A stretch of 64,000 nt of DNA from Haloimpatiens lingqiaonensis (GCF_044502415.1 NZ_CP172402.1), one strand, 5' to 3'. Positions 45,498 through 53,418 are shown, numbered from the stretch's first letter. A program made the numbers and translations. Notes: a model not told the origin generated them from the sequence alone.

Positions 45498-45551
45498 ATA
45501 AACAGAGCTCTAACCTTCAGATGGAGTTTTTACTCCAACTGAAGGTTAGAG
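45498..45551 (+). repeat. Palindromic repeat family B, copy 2
   Basis: ATAAACAGAGCTCTAACC, CTTCAGATGGAG, TTTTT, ACTCCAACTGAAG, GGTTAGAG: a near-perfect 40-bp palindrome almost identical to 32112-32165 in reverse orientation. It joins directly to a fragment of an unrelated hydrolase gene. Confidence 0.85.
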
Positions 45552-45689
45552 CTATACAGAGGACTAAAAGATATGGGAGTGGAAACTGAACTTGTAATAT
45601 TCAAAGGAATGAAGCACGGACCAACAAAGCCAGGTATACACAGAGCCATTATGGAACAAAACTTAGATTGGTTTGTTAAGCATATTTAA
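45552..45689 (+). pseudogene. C-terminal fragment of a prolyl-oligopeptidase-type serine hydrolase
   Basis: Forty-five codons in frame to a TAA: RGLKDMGVETELVIFKGMKH (catalytic-His region, typical of S9 peptidases and acylaminoacyl peptidases) and EQNLDWFVKHI at the end. No start codon or upstream part: the fragment begins at the edge of repeat family B. Confidence 0.82.
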
Positions 45690-45809
45690 AATACAAAAAC
45701 TTTTGTATACAACTTAATCTTGCAACTATATACTTTCTATAAATGAAAGCACCTTCTCTAAACCTTAATCATAGGATAATATTATGAATCTATGAAAGGA
45801 ATGATCAAT

Positions 45810-46376
45810 ATGCATAATTCTTGCCAAACATATTATTGCCCTTATTATATGAACACACCATATAATGCTTGGGACATTATGTATAATTATTACAACATGT
45901 ACCGCTGTCCTTACTACGTTGACACTCAAATGTATAACTCAGACTTTCCAAAAATTCAATTAAAAGATTATGTTCCCTACCCCTTTGTAGTTAATATTGA
46001 AGAAGCTACTAAACAAAATAATACTTTCCGTACTGCTTTATGGACGGGAAACCATTTGCAACTTACTTTAATGAGCATACCTGTTGGAGGAGAAATAGGT
46101 TTAGAGAGTCATCCTAATCTTGATCAATTCATACGTATTGAAGAAGGTCAAGGCATTGTTAAAATGGGTGATAGAAAAGATTACTTGGATTTTCAAAAAG
46201 AGTATATGATGATTTTGCTTTTATCATACCTGCTGGTAAATGGCATAATCTAATCAATACAGGTTATAAACCAATTAAATTATACTCTATTTATGCTCAC
46301 TCCTCAACATCCAAGCGGTACAGTTCATGTAACTAAGGCTGAGGCAGAAGCTACTGAACAACATTATCCTAGATAA
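45810..46376 (+). pseudogene. Cupin-domain protein with Tyr/Cys-rich head, two frameshifts
   Basis: From the ATG at 45810 (AAAGGAATG) the head is Tyr/Cys rich (TYYCPYYMNTPY, YRCPYYVDTQ) and the cupin follows (GNHLQLTLMSIPVGGEIG, HPNLDQFIRIEEGQG). Near 46200 one indel shifts the frame so that the expected VYDDFAFIIPAGKWHNLINTG continues in another frame; near 46305 a second indel shifts again to TPQHPSGTVHVTKAEAE ... HYPR and a TAA at 46374. Read through both shifts it is a full cupin of about 188 residues. Sequencing error in homopolymers cannot be ruled out. Confidence 0.85.
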
Positions 46377-46417
46377 GCTTCCTAAGGTTTGGGTACTTAA
46401 AGTATAGACATAAAAAT

Positions 46418-46456
46418 AAAATGTGATAACTTAAATGTTAAGCTATCACATTTTTT
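46418..46456 (+). terminator. Terminator after the cupin pseudogene
   Basis: AAATGTGATAACTTAA ... TTAAGCTATCACATTT, one mismatch in 16 bp, followed by TTT. About 40 bases after the pseudogene end. Confidence 0.88.
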
Positions 46457-46683
46457 GTACTCTAATAATAGTAAATTTGCACCCTTGGTGTACATTTTAT
46501 TTATATTTACATGTACATATTTTTAAAAATACTTCTTCAGTATCAATATTACCGTAAAAATTTTTAGAAAATTTGAGTAAGTGCACACTGATAAAAGGAG
46601 GCAATGAGATTTTTATCTTCCAAAGAAGCTGAGATGCCTTCACTTACTTTATTGCCACTCCCATTACAAAACAGTTTTGTCTC
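46457..46683. other. Gap downstream of the siroheme reductase gene
   Basis: No confirmed gene. On the minus strand the frame of the reductase stays open for another 39 codons after its TAA (to a TAA at about 46564), with a plausible amino-acid mix (ETKLFCNGSGNKVSEGISAS...). On the plus strand AAAAGGAGG precedes a 27-codon ATG frame at 46604, with spacing too short for a good start. Either may be chance. Confidence 0.35.
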
Positions 46684-47346
46684 TTAGCACTTACTTAAGA
46701 CTTCTTTTCTAAAGTTTTCTAAAGAAACCCTTTCAATAAAAAAACTTAATTTTTCTCCCTGCTTGGCATTTTCCTTATAATACTCAAATATAGCATCTAC
46801 TAATCTTAAAGCCTGTTCTTCTGATAAATCTTTAGCTATAATATCAGCAATCCTAGGATTATATCCTGCTGAACCACCTGCTGTTACCATAAGTTTACCA
46901 TTAATGTCCGCTATAACTCCTACATCCTTACTATAAACGCTTCCGCAAGCATTTCTACATCCTGATACACCTATTTTAGTTCTACAAGGCATATCCATCC
47001 ATTGATATTTTTTAGATAGTTTCATACCTATACCAATGGTATTAAATTTTGACCTCTTACAAAATCCTGCTGGGCACATCTCTACATTTTTAACAGAATT
47101 TTGAGTTTTAACAGCCGGTTCCATACGCAGTTCTTCCCATATTTTAGGCAAATCACTTTCCTCTAAATTAGTTATCAATATTCTCTGTCCAGATGTTATT
47201 TTTATAGCTCCATTATACTTTTTAGCTACTTCGGCTATTTTTTGAAGCTTCTCCGGGGTTATAAATCCCCCAGGTATATGCGGAGTTATACCATATTTTC
47301 TTTTGCCTTCCCTTATCTTTTGCAAATTCCCAAAATATTCTCCCAT
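46684..47346 (-). CDS. Half-size nitrite/sulfite reductase-like siroheme iron-sulfur protein
   Basis: 220 residues, about half of a usual assimilatory reductase. It has the N-terminal ferredoxin-like half domain (YGITPHIPGGFITPEKLQKI) and one siroheme/[4Fe-4S] domain: CPAGFCKRS (C-x5-C, ~91-99) and GVSGCRNACGS (C-x3-C, ~128-138). Similar small proteins occur as NirB-like or anaerobic sulfite reductase fragments in clostridia and methanogens. Start ATG at 47346 with GGAGGCAATAT. Followed upstream by a cupin, a permease-ferredoxin pair and a Crp regulator. Whether it reduces nitrite, sulfite or something else is unknown. Confidence 0.83.
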   Translation of the reverse strand: MGEYFGNLQKIREGKRKYGITPHIPGGFITPEKLQKIAEVAKKYNGAIKITSGQRILITNLEESDLPKIWEELRMEPAVKTQNSVKNVEMCPAGFCKRSKFNTIGIGMKLSKKYQWMDMPCRTKIGVSGCRNACGSVYSKDVGVIADINGKLMVTAGGSAGYNPRIADIIAKDLSEEQALRLVDAIFEYYKENAKQGEKLSFFIERVSLENFRKEVLSKC

Positions 47347-47475
47347 ATATTGCCTCCTACATTTCATTTTTTAAATATATTATATCCTATCTAATATATT
47401 TAAAAAAACATATAAGTATTTATCCCCTATTTCTTAAAATAAACTTCTAGTTTATTTTATTGCTTTTTATTTTCA

Positions 47476-47790
47476 TTATTTTACCGGTGCCGGTGCTTTT
47501 ACCACAATTAACTCTAAAATTTCATCATGCTTATTTCCCACATTCATTTTTGTTTTAAAAGGTATTTTCAACACACTTCCTTCACTATATTCATGGATTT
47601 CCTGTTCATCTAATGCTATAGATAATATGCCTTTAAGTACAGTCATATAAACATTAGAATTTGAAAAATGCTCTGGCAACCCTTCGCCTTTGTTAAATAT
47701 CATGTGCAAATAATTAATATTTTCATCAAAAATAAGCTTTTCTACAGTTTTAACATTATCTCTAGTCATTTTATAAACTTTCTCTATCAT
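47476..47790 (-). CDS. Small cupin protein
   Basis: 104 residues with a single cupin barrel (GEGLPEHFSNSNVYMTVLKG, residues ~35-54; the GS-LKIPFKTKMNV end). Metal-binding residues of motif 1 are partly kept (H at ~41); motif 2 lacks a clear His, so binding is uncertain. Start ATG with GGAGGTAAA. Lies between the siroheme protein and the permease pair, all on the minus strand, with a possible Crp-type operator just upstream. Confidence 0.75.
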   Translation of the reverse strand: MIEKVYKMTRDNVKTVEKLIFDENINYLHMIFNKGEGLPEHFSNSNVYMTVLKGILSIALDEQEIHEYSEGSVLKIPFKTKMNVGNKHDEILELIVVKAPAPVK

Positions 47791-47864
47791 TTACTTTACC
47801 TCCATAAATTATATTTTTATCTAAATTTATTATATAAATATTATCATACCAAGATAAAATTTTC

Positions 47865-47880
47865 TGTAACATATGCTACA
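47865..47880. promoter_or_regulatory. Palindrome upstream of the cupin gene
   Basis: TGTAACATATGCTACA, a 16-bp near-palindrome (two mismatched positions), about 75 bases upstream of the cupin start. Its size fits a Crp/Fnr-type dimer site. Confidence 0.5.
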
Positions 47881-47900
47881 TTAATACATCCACTTTATGT

Positions 47901-47996
47901 GGCTGTGGCATTAATAAAATTACATACAGCATATTGCTTTGCAAGTTTAAAATAAACATAATATATTGTATGCGTTACTTTTAGTGCGGCAGTCCC
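47901..47996. repeat. Hairpin repeat family A, copy overlapping a gene end
   Basis: GGCTGTGGCATTAATAAA at one end and TTTTAGTGCGGCAGTCCC at the other align with the ends of the 26051-26148 element (in reverse orientation), and the ATAATATATTGTATG core also matches. The stop codon (47981-47983) and last residues of the permease-ferredoxin gene lie inside it. Confidence 0.78.
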
Positions 47997-48724
47997 TTAT
48001 TTACATACCTAATGGCTTTAGCTGGACACTTATCTATGGCTTGGCTAATTTGATTACTTTCTTCACATCTCAATATTTTCTTGGTTACTACTGCCTTTTT
48101 ATCCTTGACAATAAATTCTTCTGGTGCTATCCTCATACACATTCCGCAACCAATGCAAAATTTTTCATCTACACTTAAAATAGCATCTTCTTCATCTATA
48201 ACATCGTCTTTAGGAATATCCTCTTTTTTTACAATTTTAGAAGTAATAATTGCCATAATTAAAATTGATACTGTTGTTAAACTCCACCTAATAATCATAA
48301 ACTTAGGCCCAAGAAATTTAGATTCATTAGCCAGCATGGGAACCTTAATCACCGCCCAAGCGCTTAAAATAATAACTATATTAGCTACACTTGCTCCTTT
48401 TTTAATAAGCATTTTGCATACAGGAAAAGCGGCATATATAGGCCCTGCTGAAAAGCTTCCTAATAAAAAAGAAAATACAAAACCTTTAGCACCTGAACCT
48501 TCTCCTAGAGCATTTTCAATTGTTTTTTTAGGAACCCAAGCTTCAATGAGAGAAGTGAGCAAAAGTACCACGGGCATTATTATAAACATTTCTTTTATAT
48601 AATATAAACTGTTATTTAATGATTGTATGCCCTTATCAGGCATGAAAATTAGTAAAAATAAATATATAACAATGACAAATGCTAAAAAAATATTATTCTT
48701 AATTTTCTTTATAACTGTATTCAT
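47981..48724 (-). CDS. Permease (UPF0718/ArsP-like half) fused to a [4Fe-4S] ferredoxin tail
   Basis: 247 residues: four to five membrane segments (~10-165) with SAGPIYAAFPVCKMLIKKGA (~94-113), the pattern of the DUF318/UPF0718 permease family, then a cytosolic ferredoxin-like domain (EKFCIGCGMCMRIAPEEF ~190-207, and a later CPAKAIRY). Start overlaps the stop of the preceding half-permease (ATGA), so the two halves probably form one transporter. A redox domain on a permease implies electron-linked or metal-sensing transport. The last residues come from a repeat element. Confidence 0.82.
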   Translation of the reverse strand: MNTVIKKIKNNIFLAFVIVIYLFLLIFMPDKGIQSLNNSLYYIKEMFIIMPVVLLLTSLIEAWVPKKTIENALGEGSGAKGFVFSFLLGSFSAGPIYAAFPVCKMLIKKGASVANIVIILSAWAVIKVPMLANESKFLGPKFMIIRWSLTTVSILIMAIITSKIVKKEDIPKDDVIDEEDAILSVDEKFCIGCGMCMRIAPEEFIVKDKKAVVTKKILRCEESNQISQAIDKCPAKAIRYVNKGLPH

Positions 48725-49203
48725 ATTATTCCTCCCATTAAAAGTGCTATAATGATTGCAAATCCAAAGCTTAACAAATTTCTAGTCAATGCAAACTTAA
48801 TTCCAAATTCCTTTTTCTCAAGCGGGAATGTTACAAATCCCACCATAGTAAGGGTAGTTAAAAATGCAACTATTGGTACTATATTAGCACCTGCATTTAC
48901 AAGTGAACCCACCAATGGGAAAGCCACGAAGGCTGGTATTAATGTAATACTTCCTGCAAGAGCTGAGATAACCGTTGATATAAGTATATTTGCCCCCCCT
49001 AGATATTGCTTAATTTTATCTGGTGGGATAAATGTAAGTATTAATCCTATTAGAAAAAGTATTCCTATAATTTCTCCTATCATGTTTTTCATTAGTCCGC
49101 TTGACATTTTAATTGAATTAAAAGTTTTCTTCTTATTTTTAATAACAGATACAATAAACCCAATTATTGTAATTACCCAAAGAACTATTGTAAAAATATC
49201 CAT
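48721..49203 (-). CDS. Permease, partner half (UPF0718/ArsP-like)
   Basis: 160 residues with five membrane segments and GGANILISTVISALAGSITL then VAFPLVGSLVNAGA (~103-116), equivalent to the opposite half of a full-length UPF0718 permease. Coupled to the downstream ferredoxin-fused half by a four-base overlap. Start ATG with GAGGAGGAAAG. Divergent from the Crp/Fnr-type gene. Confidence 0.82.
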   Translation of the reverse strand: MDIFTIVLWVITIIGFIVSVIKNKKKTFNSIKMSSGLMKNMIGEIIGILFLIGLILTFIPPDKIKQYLGGANILISTVISALAGSITLIPAFVAFPLVGSLVNAGANIVPIVAFLTTLTMVGFVTFPLEKKEFGIKFALTRNLLSFGFAIIIALLMGGII

Positions 49204-49259
49204 TCAACTTTCCTCCTCAATTCTCTTTACTTTCATTATAGATTGTTTTAATATTAAAG

Positions 49260-49279
49260 TTAGTTACCTAGGTCACTAA
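49260..49279. promoter_or_regulatory. Palindromic Crp/Fnr-type operator
   Basis: TTAGTTACCTAGGTCACTAA, a 20-bp palindrome with one mismatched pair, in the 99-base spacer between the divergent permease pair and the Crp/Fnr-type gene. Probably bound by that regulator. Confidence 0.65.
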
Positions 49280-49302
49280 TTTTAGAAAGGAGAAATATTT
49301 TT

Positions 49303-49959
49303 ATGTTAGACTTTATCCATATACTTGAGAATATAGATTTGTTTAAAGAACTAGATCGTGAAGATATATTCAAATTATTTACAATACATTCTTATAATAT
49401 AAAAAGTTATAAAAAAAATGCAGTAATATACTTTCAAAATGAAAAGTGTACAACTTTTGACATAGTTTTAAAGGGAACTATTTCCGTACAAGGAATTGAT
49501 GATAAAGGAAACTACATATCTATAAGTGATTTTACTATCGGCAATATGATAGGTGGTAACTTGCTTTTCTCTCATAAAAATTTTTATCCAATGATGGTTT
49601 TATCAAAAACTGAGGCAACTATTCTTCATCTAAAAAAGGATTTGATTTTAAAGCTTTGCCAAAGTAATGCCAATTTCTTAACTAAGTTTCTTCAATCACT
49701 ATCAGATAAGACATTAATTCTAACAGATAAAATAAAATCACTATCGTTTAAATCCTTAAGACAGTGTATAGTTGATTTTTTAATATATGAAAGTCATACT
49801 CAAAAAAGCAACAAGATTAAATTAAAATTAACTAAAAAAGAATTATCCGAAAGATTCGGTGTGCAAAGAACTTCTTTATCTCGTGAATTAAATAAAATGA
49901 GAAAAGATGGATTGATAGAGTATGATGCACATTATATTACAATTATTAATATAAATTAA
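49303..49959 (+). CDS. Crp/Fnr-family transcriptional regulator
   Basis: 218 residues: N-terminal cyclic-nucleotide-type sensory barrel (~20-120) and C-terminal winged helix (KLTKKELSERFGVQRTSLSR, ~174-193). It has no N-terminal Cys cluster for an FNR iron-sulfur centre; two Cys at ~52 and ~111 and one near 152 are seen. It resembles the clostridial regulators found beside hcp and permease-redox genes. Start ATG with AGAAAGGAGAAA. Confidence 0.9.
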   Translation: MLDFIHILENIDLFKELDREDIFKLFTIHSYNIKSYKKNAVIYFQNEKCTTFDIVLKGTISVQGIDDKGNYISISDFTIGNMIGGNLLFSHKNFYPMMVLSKTEATILHLKKDLILKLCQSNANFLTKFLQSLSDKTLILTDKIKSLSFKSLRQCIVDFLIYESHTQKSNKIKLKLTKKELSERFGVQRTSLSRELNKMRKDGLIEYDAHYITIININ

Positions 49960-50046
49960 TTATCTTGAAATATACTTGTAGATTTCATCCATAAACTTAT
50001 ATTTTTTATTGAAAAATCTTTTTCCAATGAGCTACTTAAATAAAAA

Positions 50047-50535
50047 CTATGTCTGCACTTTTTGTGCCTTTGAATCTTTATACTGATGAATCTTTACCAT
50101 TACTAAACGAGCTATTGGCTGCGCAATACAAGCTTCAACAAAGAAAGCAATAGCGAAGTTACGAGGCCACTTGTAAAAAAACATACGAATAGGCTCCATG
50201 CTAATATGGCGGCTTCCTATCCAAGTGCCAATAACAGTTAAAAAGATAGACATTAGAAATACTGTAAAGAGAATGTTTATCACAATATGAGCTCCAAAGC
50301 TATCGCCCTCTTTCACAACTCGCGAGGTTAAACATTCAGCTGGTTTATATGTAATCAATACTAACGCAATTACAGCAATCCAAATAAAAGGGATAACCTT
50401 AATCGTATCAGCCCAAATATACATGTGAAAACCTAATTCAAAAAATGTTATAAGAGGTGCAATAATGTTAACAGAGATAATCGATATAACCACCATAAAT
50501 AATGCAAATTCTTTTTTGTTTTGTGGTAATTTCAT
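50047..50535 (-). CDS. DUF2798 membrane protein, promoter region lost
   Basis: About 162 residues with four membrane segments; two tandem DUF2798-like units (FALFMVVISIISVNIIAPLI and VINILFTVFLMSIFLTVIGT). ATG at 50535 (MKLPQNKKEF) fits the family start. Only about 20 bases separate it from the end of the intact IS66 element (50556), so the native promoter and probably the ribosome site were removed. Function unknown. Confidence 0.8.
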   Translation of the reverse strand: MKLPQNKKEFALFMVVISIISVNIIAPLITFFELGFHMYIWADTIKVIPFIWIAVIALVLITYKPAECLTSRVVKEGDSFGAHIVINILFTVFLMSIFLTVIGTWIGSRHISMEPIRMFFYKWPRNFAIAFFVEACIAQPIARLVMVKIHQYKDSKAQKVQT

Positions 50536-50645
50536 ATAAAATTCCATACTTTTTTGTAAGCGTCAAAGTTTTAGCACCTTTAATAATTCCAAGAATAGTA
50601 TTAAAATATCCTAGTAAGGCAAGAATATGCTTTACTAGGATTAAT

Positions 50646-52280
50646 TTATTTTTTATCTTTAATTTTCATATTTTCAGGAATCTTATCATTCCAAGGCATA
50701 AGATTCTCTAAGCTTTCGCTATCGTATATATCTATCTTTGATAGATTATCAAATAGATAGACTAAGTACCTTTCTACAACTAAATTATTAGCCTTGGCAG
50801 TTTCAACAATACTATAAATATTGCTACTTGCAGTTGCACCCTTAGCAGTGTTAGCAAATAAGAAATTTTTTCTTCCTATAACGAAAGGCTTAATTGCTCT
50901 TTCCGCAGCATTATTATCAACTTCTAGAGAACCATCTAATAATACATTTTTTAATCCTGGTAAATGCTTTTTAGCATACTCAAGTGCCTTACCTAACGGA
51001 CTTCTTGGAAGAGCATCTTTTATTTCTCTTTCAACATAATCAATAAAGTTATCTATAATTGGAGCTAGTTTCTCAGTTCTTATTTTAAATCTAATATCAT
51101 AATAATTTTCATCACTTGAATAAGATTCTCTAAGTTCTTTTTCAAGCTTATAAATTTGCTCACAATAATTAAACCCTATTAATCCTCTAGAATTTTTTAG
51201 AGCTTCTTCATCTAAATCTACTATTATATTATGAAAGTATCTTCTTATATGAGCTAAGCAATATACCCTTGTAGCTCCGCTGACGGAATTGTATCCAGTA
51301 TATCCATCCGTTTGGAGAAAACCTTTAAAATCTCCTAAGAAATTTTTAGGGCAAGAGCTTGATCTAGTACTTTGATAATCATACAAAATTACTGGCTTTA
51401 AATTGGTGTCACTCATATATAACCACATATACTTTTTAGATTTAGAATCTTTGCCATTATCATTAATTACTTTAAGAGTAGTTTCATCAGCATGAATGTA
51501 ATTACGGCTAAGCAATTCTTTTTTCATATGGTTATATATTGGCTCTAAAGCATCTGCTGCAGACATAGTCCAATTGCATAGAGTTTGCCTTGAAAGAGTA
51601 GCTCCCATCATATCAAAGTAAGTTTCTTGCCTATATAGTGGCATTGCATGTTGATATTTAAGTATTAGAGTATGTGCAATTAACTCATTTGAGGCCATGC
51701 TATTATAAAAAATTGTTTTAGGGGCTTCTGGTGAAACTATTTTACTTTCACCAGTGGCTCTTTCGCATGTTTTACAAGCGTAGCTATAAATAACATGCTC
51801 CTCAATTATTAATTTAGCAGGAATGTATTTAACAATCTCTTTTCTAGATTTAACTCCGATAGGAGTAAGCTCTTCACCACATTCTCTGCAGTTAAGATCC
51901 TCACCTTCTAATTTATGTTCAACAACAACTCTTTCTAAATTAGCTAAATTATCTTTCTTTCCAGTATAATTGCTTTTCTTAGCTCTTTTATATGTAATTT
52001 CCTCTAAAGTAGGTTCTTCTACCTTTGAATCACTATGTTTTTCAGCCTCGTTAAAAAAAGATAATTGATTAACATCTACTTGTTCACTGGATGCTCCAAA
52101 TATCTTTCTATTTCTATTAGATATAACACCTTTTAAGAATTCTAATTCATTTTTAAGTTTTCTTATTTCTTCATCTTTTGAGCTTAATTCTTTATCTTTT
52201 TCATTAATTTCATTTTCCATTTTTTCAATTAATGCTTTTGTATTTTCATCAAGCTCATTAGTTAAAAATTCGTGACTCAT
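50646..52280 (-). CDS. tnpC: IS66 transposase TnpC
   Basis: 544 residues: N-terminal coiled coil (~10-50), zinc ribbon (CRECGEEL, CKTC, ~129-165), DDE core with YIHADETTLKVI (~256), LQTDGYTGYN (~333), CLAHIRRYF (~350) and the final NNAAERAIKPFVIGRKNFLF (~461-480) with the catalytic Glu. Full length, no disruptions. Confidence 0.93.
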   Translation of the reverse strand: MSHEFLTNELDENTKALIEKMENEINEKDKELSSKDEEIRKLKNELEFLKGVISNRNRKIFGASSEQVDVNQLSFFNEAEKHSDSKVEEPTLEEITYKRAKKSNYTGKKDNLANLERVVVEHKLEGEDLNCRECGEELTPIGVKSRKEIVKYIPAKLIIEEHVIYSYACKTCERATGESKIVSPEAPKTIFYNSMASNELIAHTLILKYQHAMPLYRQETYFDMMGATLSRQTLCNWTMSAADALEPIYNHMKKELLSRNYIHADETTLKVINDNGKDSKSKKYMWLYMSDTNLKPVILYDYQSTRSSSCPKNFLGDFKGFLQTDGYTGYNSVSGATRVYCLAHIRRYFHNIIVDLDEEALKNSRGLIGFNYCEQIYKLEKELRESYSSDENYYDIRFKIRTEKLAPIIDNFIDYVEREIKDALPRSPLGKALEYAKKHLPGLKNVLLDGSLEVDNNAAERAIKPFVIGRKNFLFANTAKGATASSNIYSIVETAKANNLVVERYLVYLFDNLSKIDIYDSESLENLMPWNDKIPENMKIKDKK

Positions 52281-52369
52281 AGTTACCCCTTTAGCTTTAT
52301 TTGATATTTCTATTATACCACAAAACCCTTGAAATTACTATACTTCAAGGGTTCAAAGTTGATATTTTT

Positions 52370-52720
52370 TTAATAATAGTTACTTGCTTTTACAGGTTTA
52401 AATTTAGATTTTGTTCTTACTTCATAGCCTTTTAAAAGCCAACGTAATTCATCAATATTAATCTTTAATGCATCGGCAGCTGTCGCTGGCCATTTGAAGC
52501 GATTAGCTTCTAAACGGTGATAATATAGCCAAAAACCTTCGTCAAAGTGAAGAATTTTTAATTTATCCATTTTCTTGTTGCAAAAAACAAATAGTGCTTT
52601 ATCAAAAGGATCTAACTTAAATTGGTTTTGCACTATCATAACTAAACCATCAATACTTTTTCTTAAATCCGTATAACCGCAGGCAAGATAGACTTTTTCT
52701 ACCTTATCTATATTTAACAT
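52370..52720 (-). CDS. tnpB: IS66 accessory protein TnpB (Orf2)
   Basis: 116 residues with the family pattern VYLACGYTDLRKSIDGLVMI (~9-28), DKALFVFCNKKMDKLKIL (~40-57) and GFWLYYHRLE (~62-71). Needed for IS66 transposition, biochemical role unclear. Overlaps tnpA by 7 bases. Unrelated to the RNA-guided TnpB at 1103. Confidence 0.92.
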   Translation of the reverse strand: MLNIDKVEKVYLACGYTDLRKSIDGLVMIVQNQFKLDPFDKALFVFCNKKMDKLKILHFDEGFWLYYHRLEANRFKWPATAADALKINIDELRWLLKGYEVRTKSKFKPVKASNYY

Positions 52721-53046
52721 TTTAGAATTAACTCCTTAATTATTGCTGTTATTAAAGTAGCTTCGCTAACAGGAATAAGGATATTGGCATTGCCTACATT
52801 AATTTTTACTTCTTTTAATGTAGATTTATTTTCTTTAGTATTATCAACTTTACTATTCAAAGAAATAGCCTGAAAAACAGGTTCTTTACTTTCAATTGCC
52901 TTTTCTACTCTTTTTTTATGGTAATAAAATTGACTCTTATTAAGGTTATTCTCAGCACAGAAATCTTTCACTGTTATTGTATCTTTAACAGAGTTAAATT
53001 TATTTAAATATTCCTCCCAAGCATCATTATCTAATTTTTTATACAT
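52714..53046 (-). CDS. tnpA: IS66 accessory protein TnpA (Orf1)
   Basis: About 110 residues from the ATG at 53046 (GGGAGGTTTACTT). N-terminal helix-turn-helix (DTITVKDFCAENNLNKSQFYYHKKR) and a short C-terminal domain (VGNANILIPVSEATLITAIIK), as in IS66 Orf1 proteins. Confidence 0.9.
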   Translation of the reverse strand: MYKKLDNDAWEEYLNKFNSVKDTITVKDFCAENNLNKSQFYYHKKRVEKAIESKEPVFQAISLNSKVDNTKENKSTLKEVKINVGNANILIPVSEATLITAIIKELILKC

Positions 53047-53130
53047 AAGTAAACCTCCCATTGATAATCTTTTACTTAAGTTTATCAATGAGAGGGTATG
53101 TTTTCTAGATACTTAATTTTTGACGCTTAC

Positions 53131-53418
53131 GAAGTACCTCTTAATATTGGAGGTTACAAATTTAATCAAAAAACAAAAACCTATCCCGTTTTTATAAATT
53201 ACAAAAAATCTCAGGATGTTGTAGATTCAATAAATTACGAAGATAGATTTCAATCCTCTTCTCAATTAATTGCACTATCAAAATCAGGAAGAACCGAAAA
53301 TTCCGATGATGTTGTACAAGCATATAATGCTGAAAAAGATGGAGTTGAAATGAGTTTATTTGTTAGAAAGAATAAAGATGATAAAATATCAAAAGAATTT
53401 TATTTTATATTTCCTTAA
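53131..53418 (+). pseudogene. C-terminal remnant of a DUF3427 helicase
   Basis: About 95 codons to a TAA: FNQKTKTYPVFINYKKSQDV, NYEDRFQSSSQLIALSKSGR, EMSLFVRKNKDDKISKEFYF. This is the terminal DUF3427 domain of large DEAD/DEAH helicase-nuclease proteins; the N-terminal ~900 residues are missing and the fragment begins exactly at the IS66 end. The first eight residues of the longer frame belong to the IS. Confidence 0.8.

Larger units (their letters stand above)
50556..53130 (-). mobile_element. Complete IS66-family insertion sequence
   Basis: Terminal inverted repeats GTAAGCGTCAAA at both ends (50556 and, complementary, ending 53130), the standard IS66 end, enclosing tnpA, tnpB and tnpC. The flanking 8 bp differ (ACTTTTTT left, GAAGTACC right), so there is no target duplication and sequence next to the element was probably lost. 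Confidence 0.9.

Noticed and set aside
50548..53138. Target-site duplication of the IS66 element
   Set aside because: The 8 bases on each side (ACTTTTTT and GAAGTACC) do not match.
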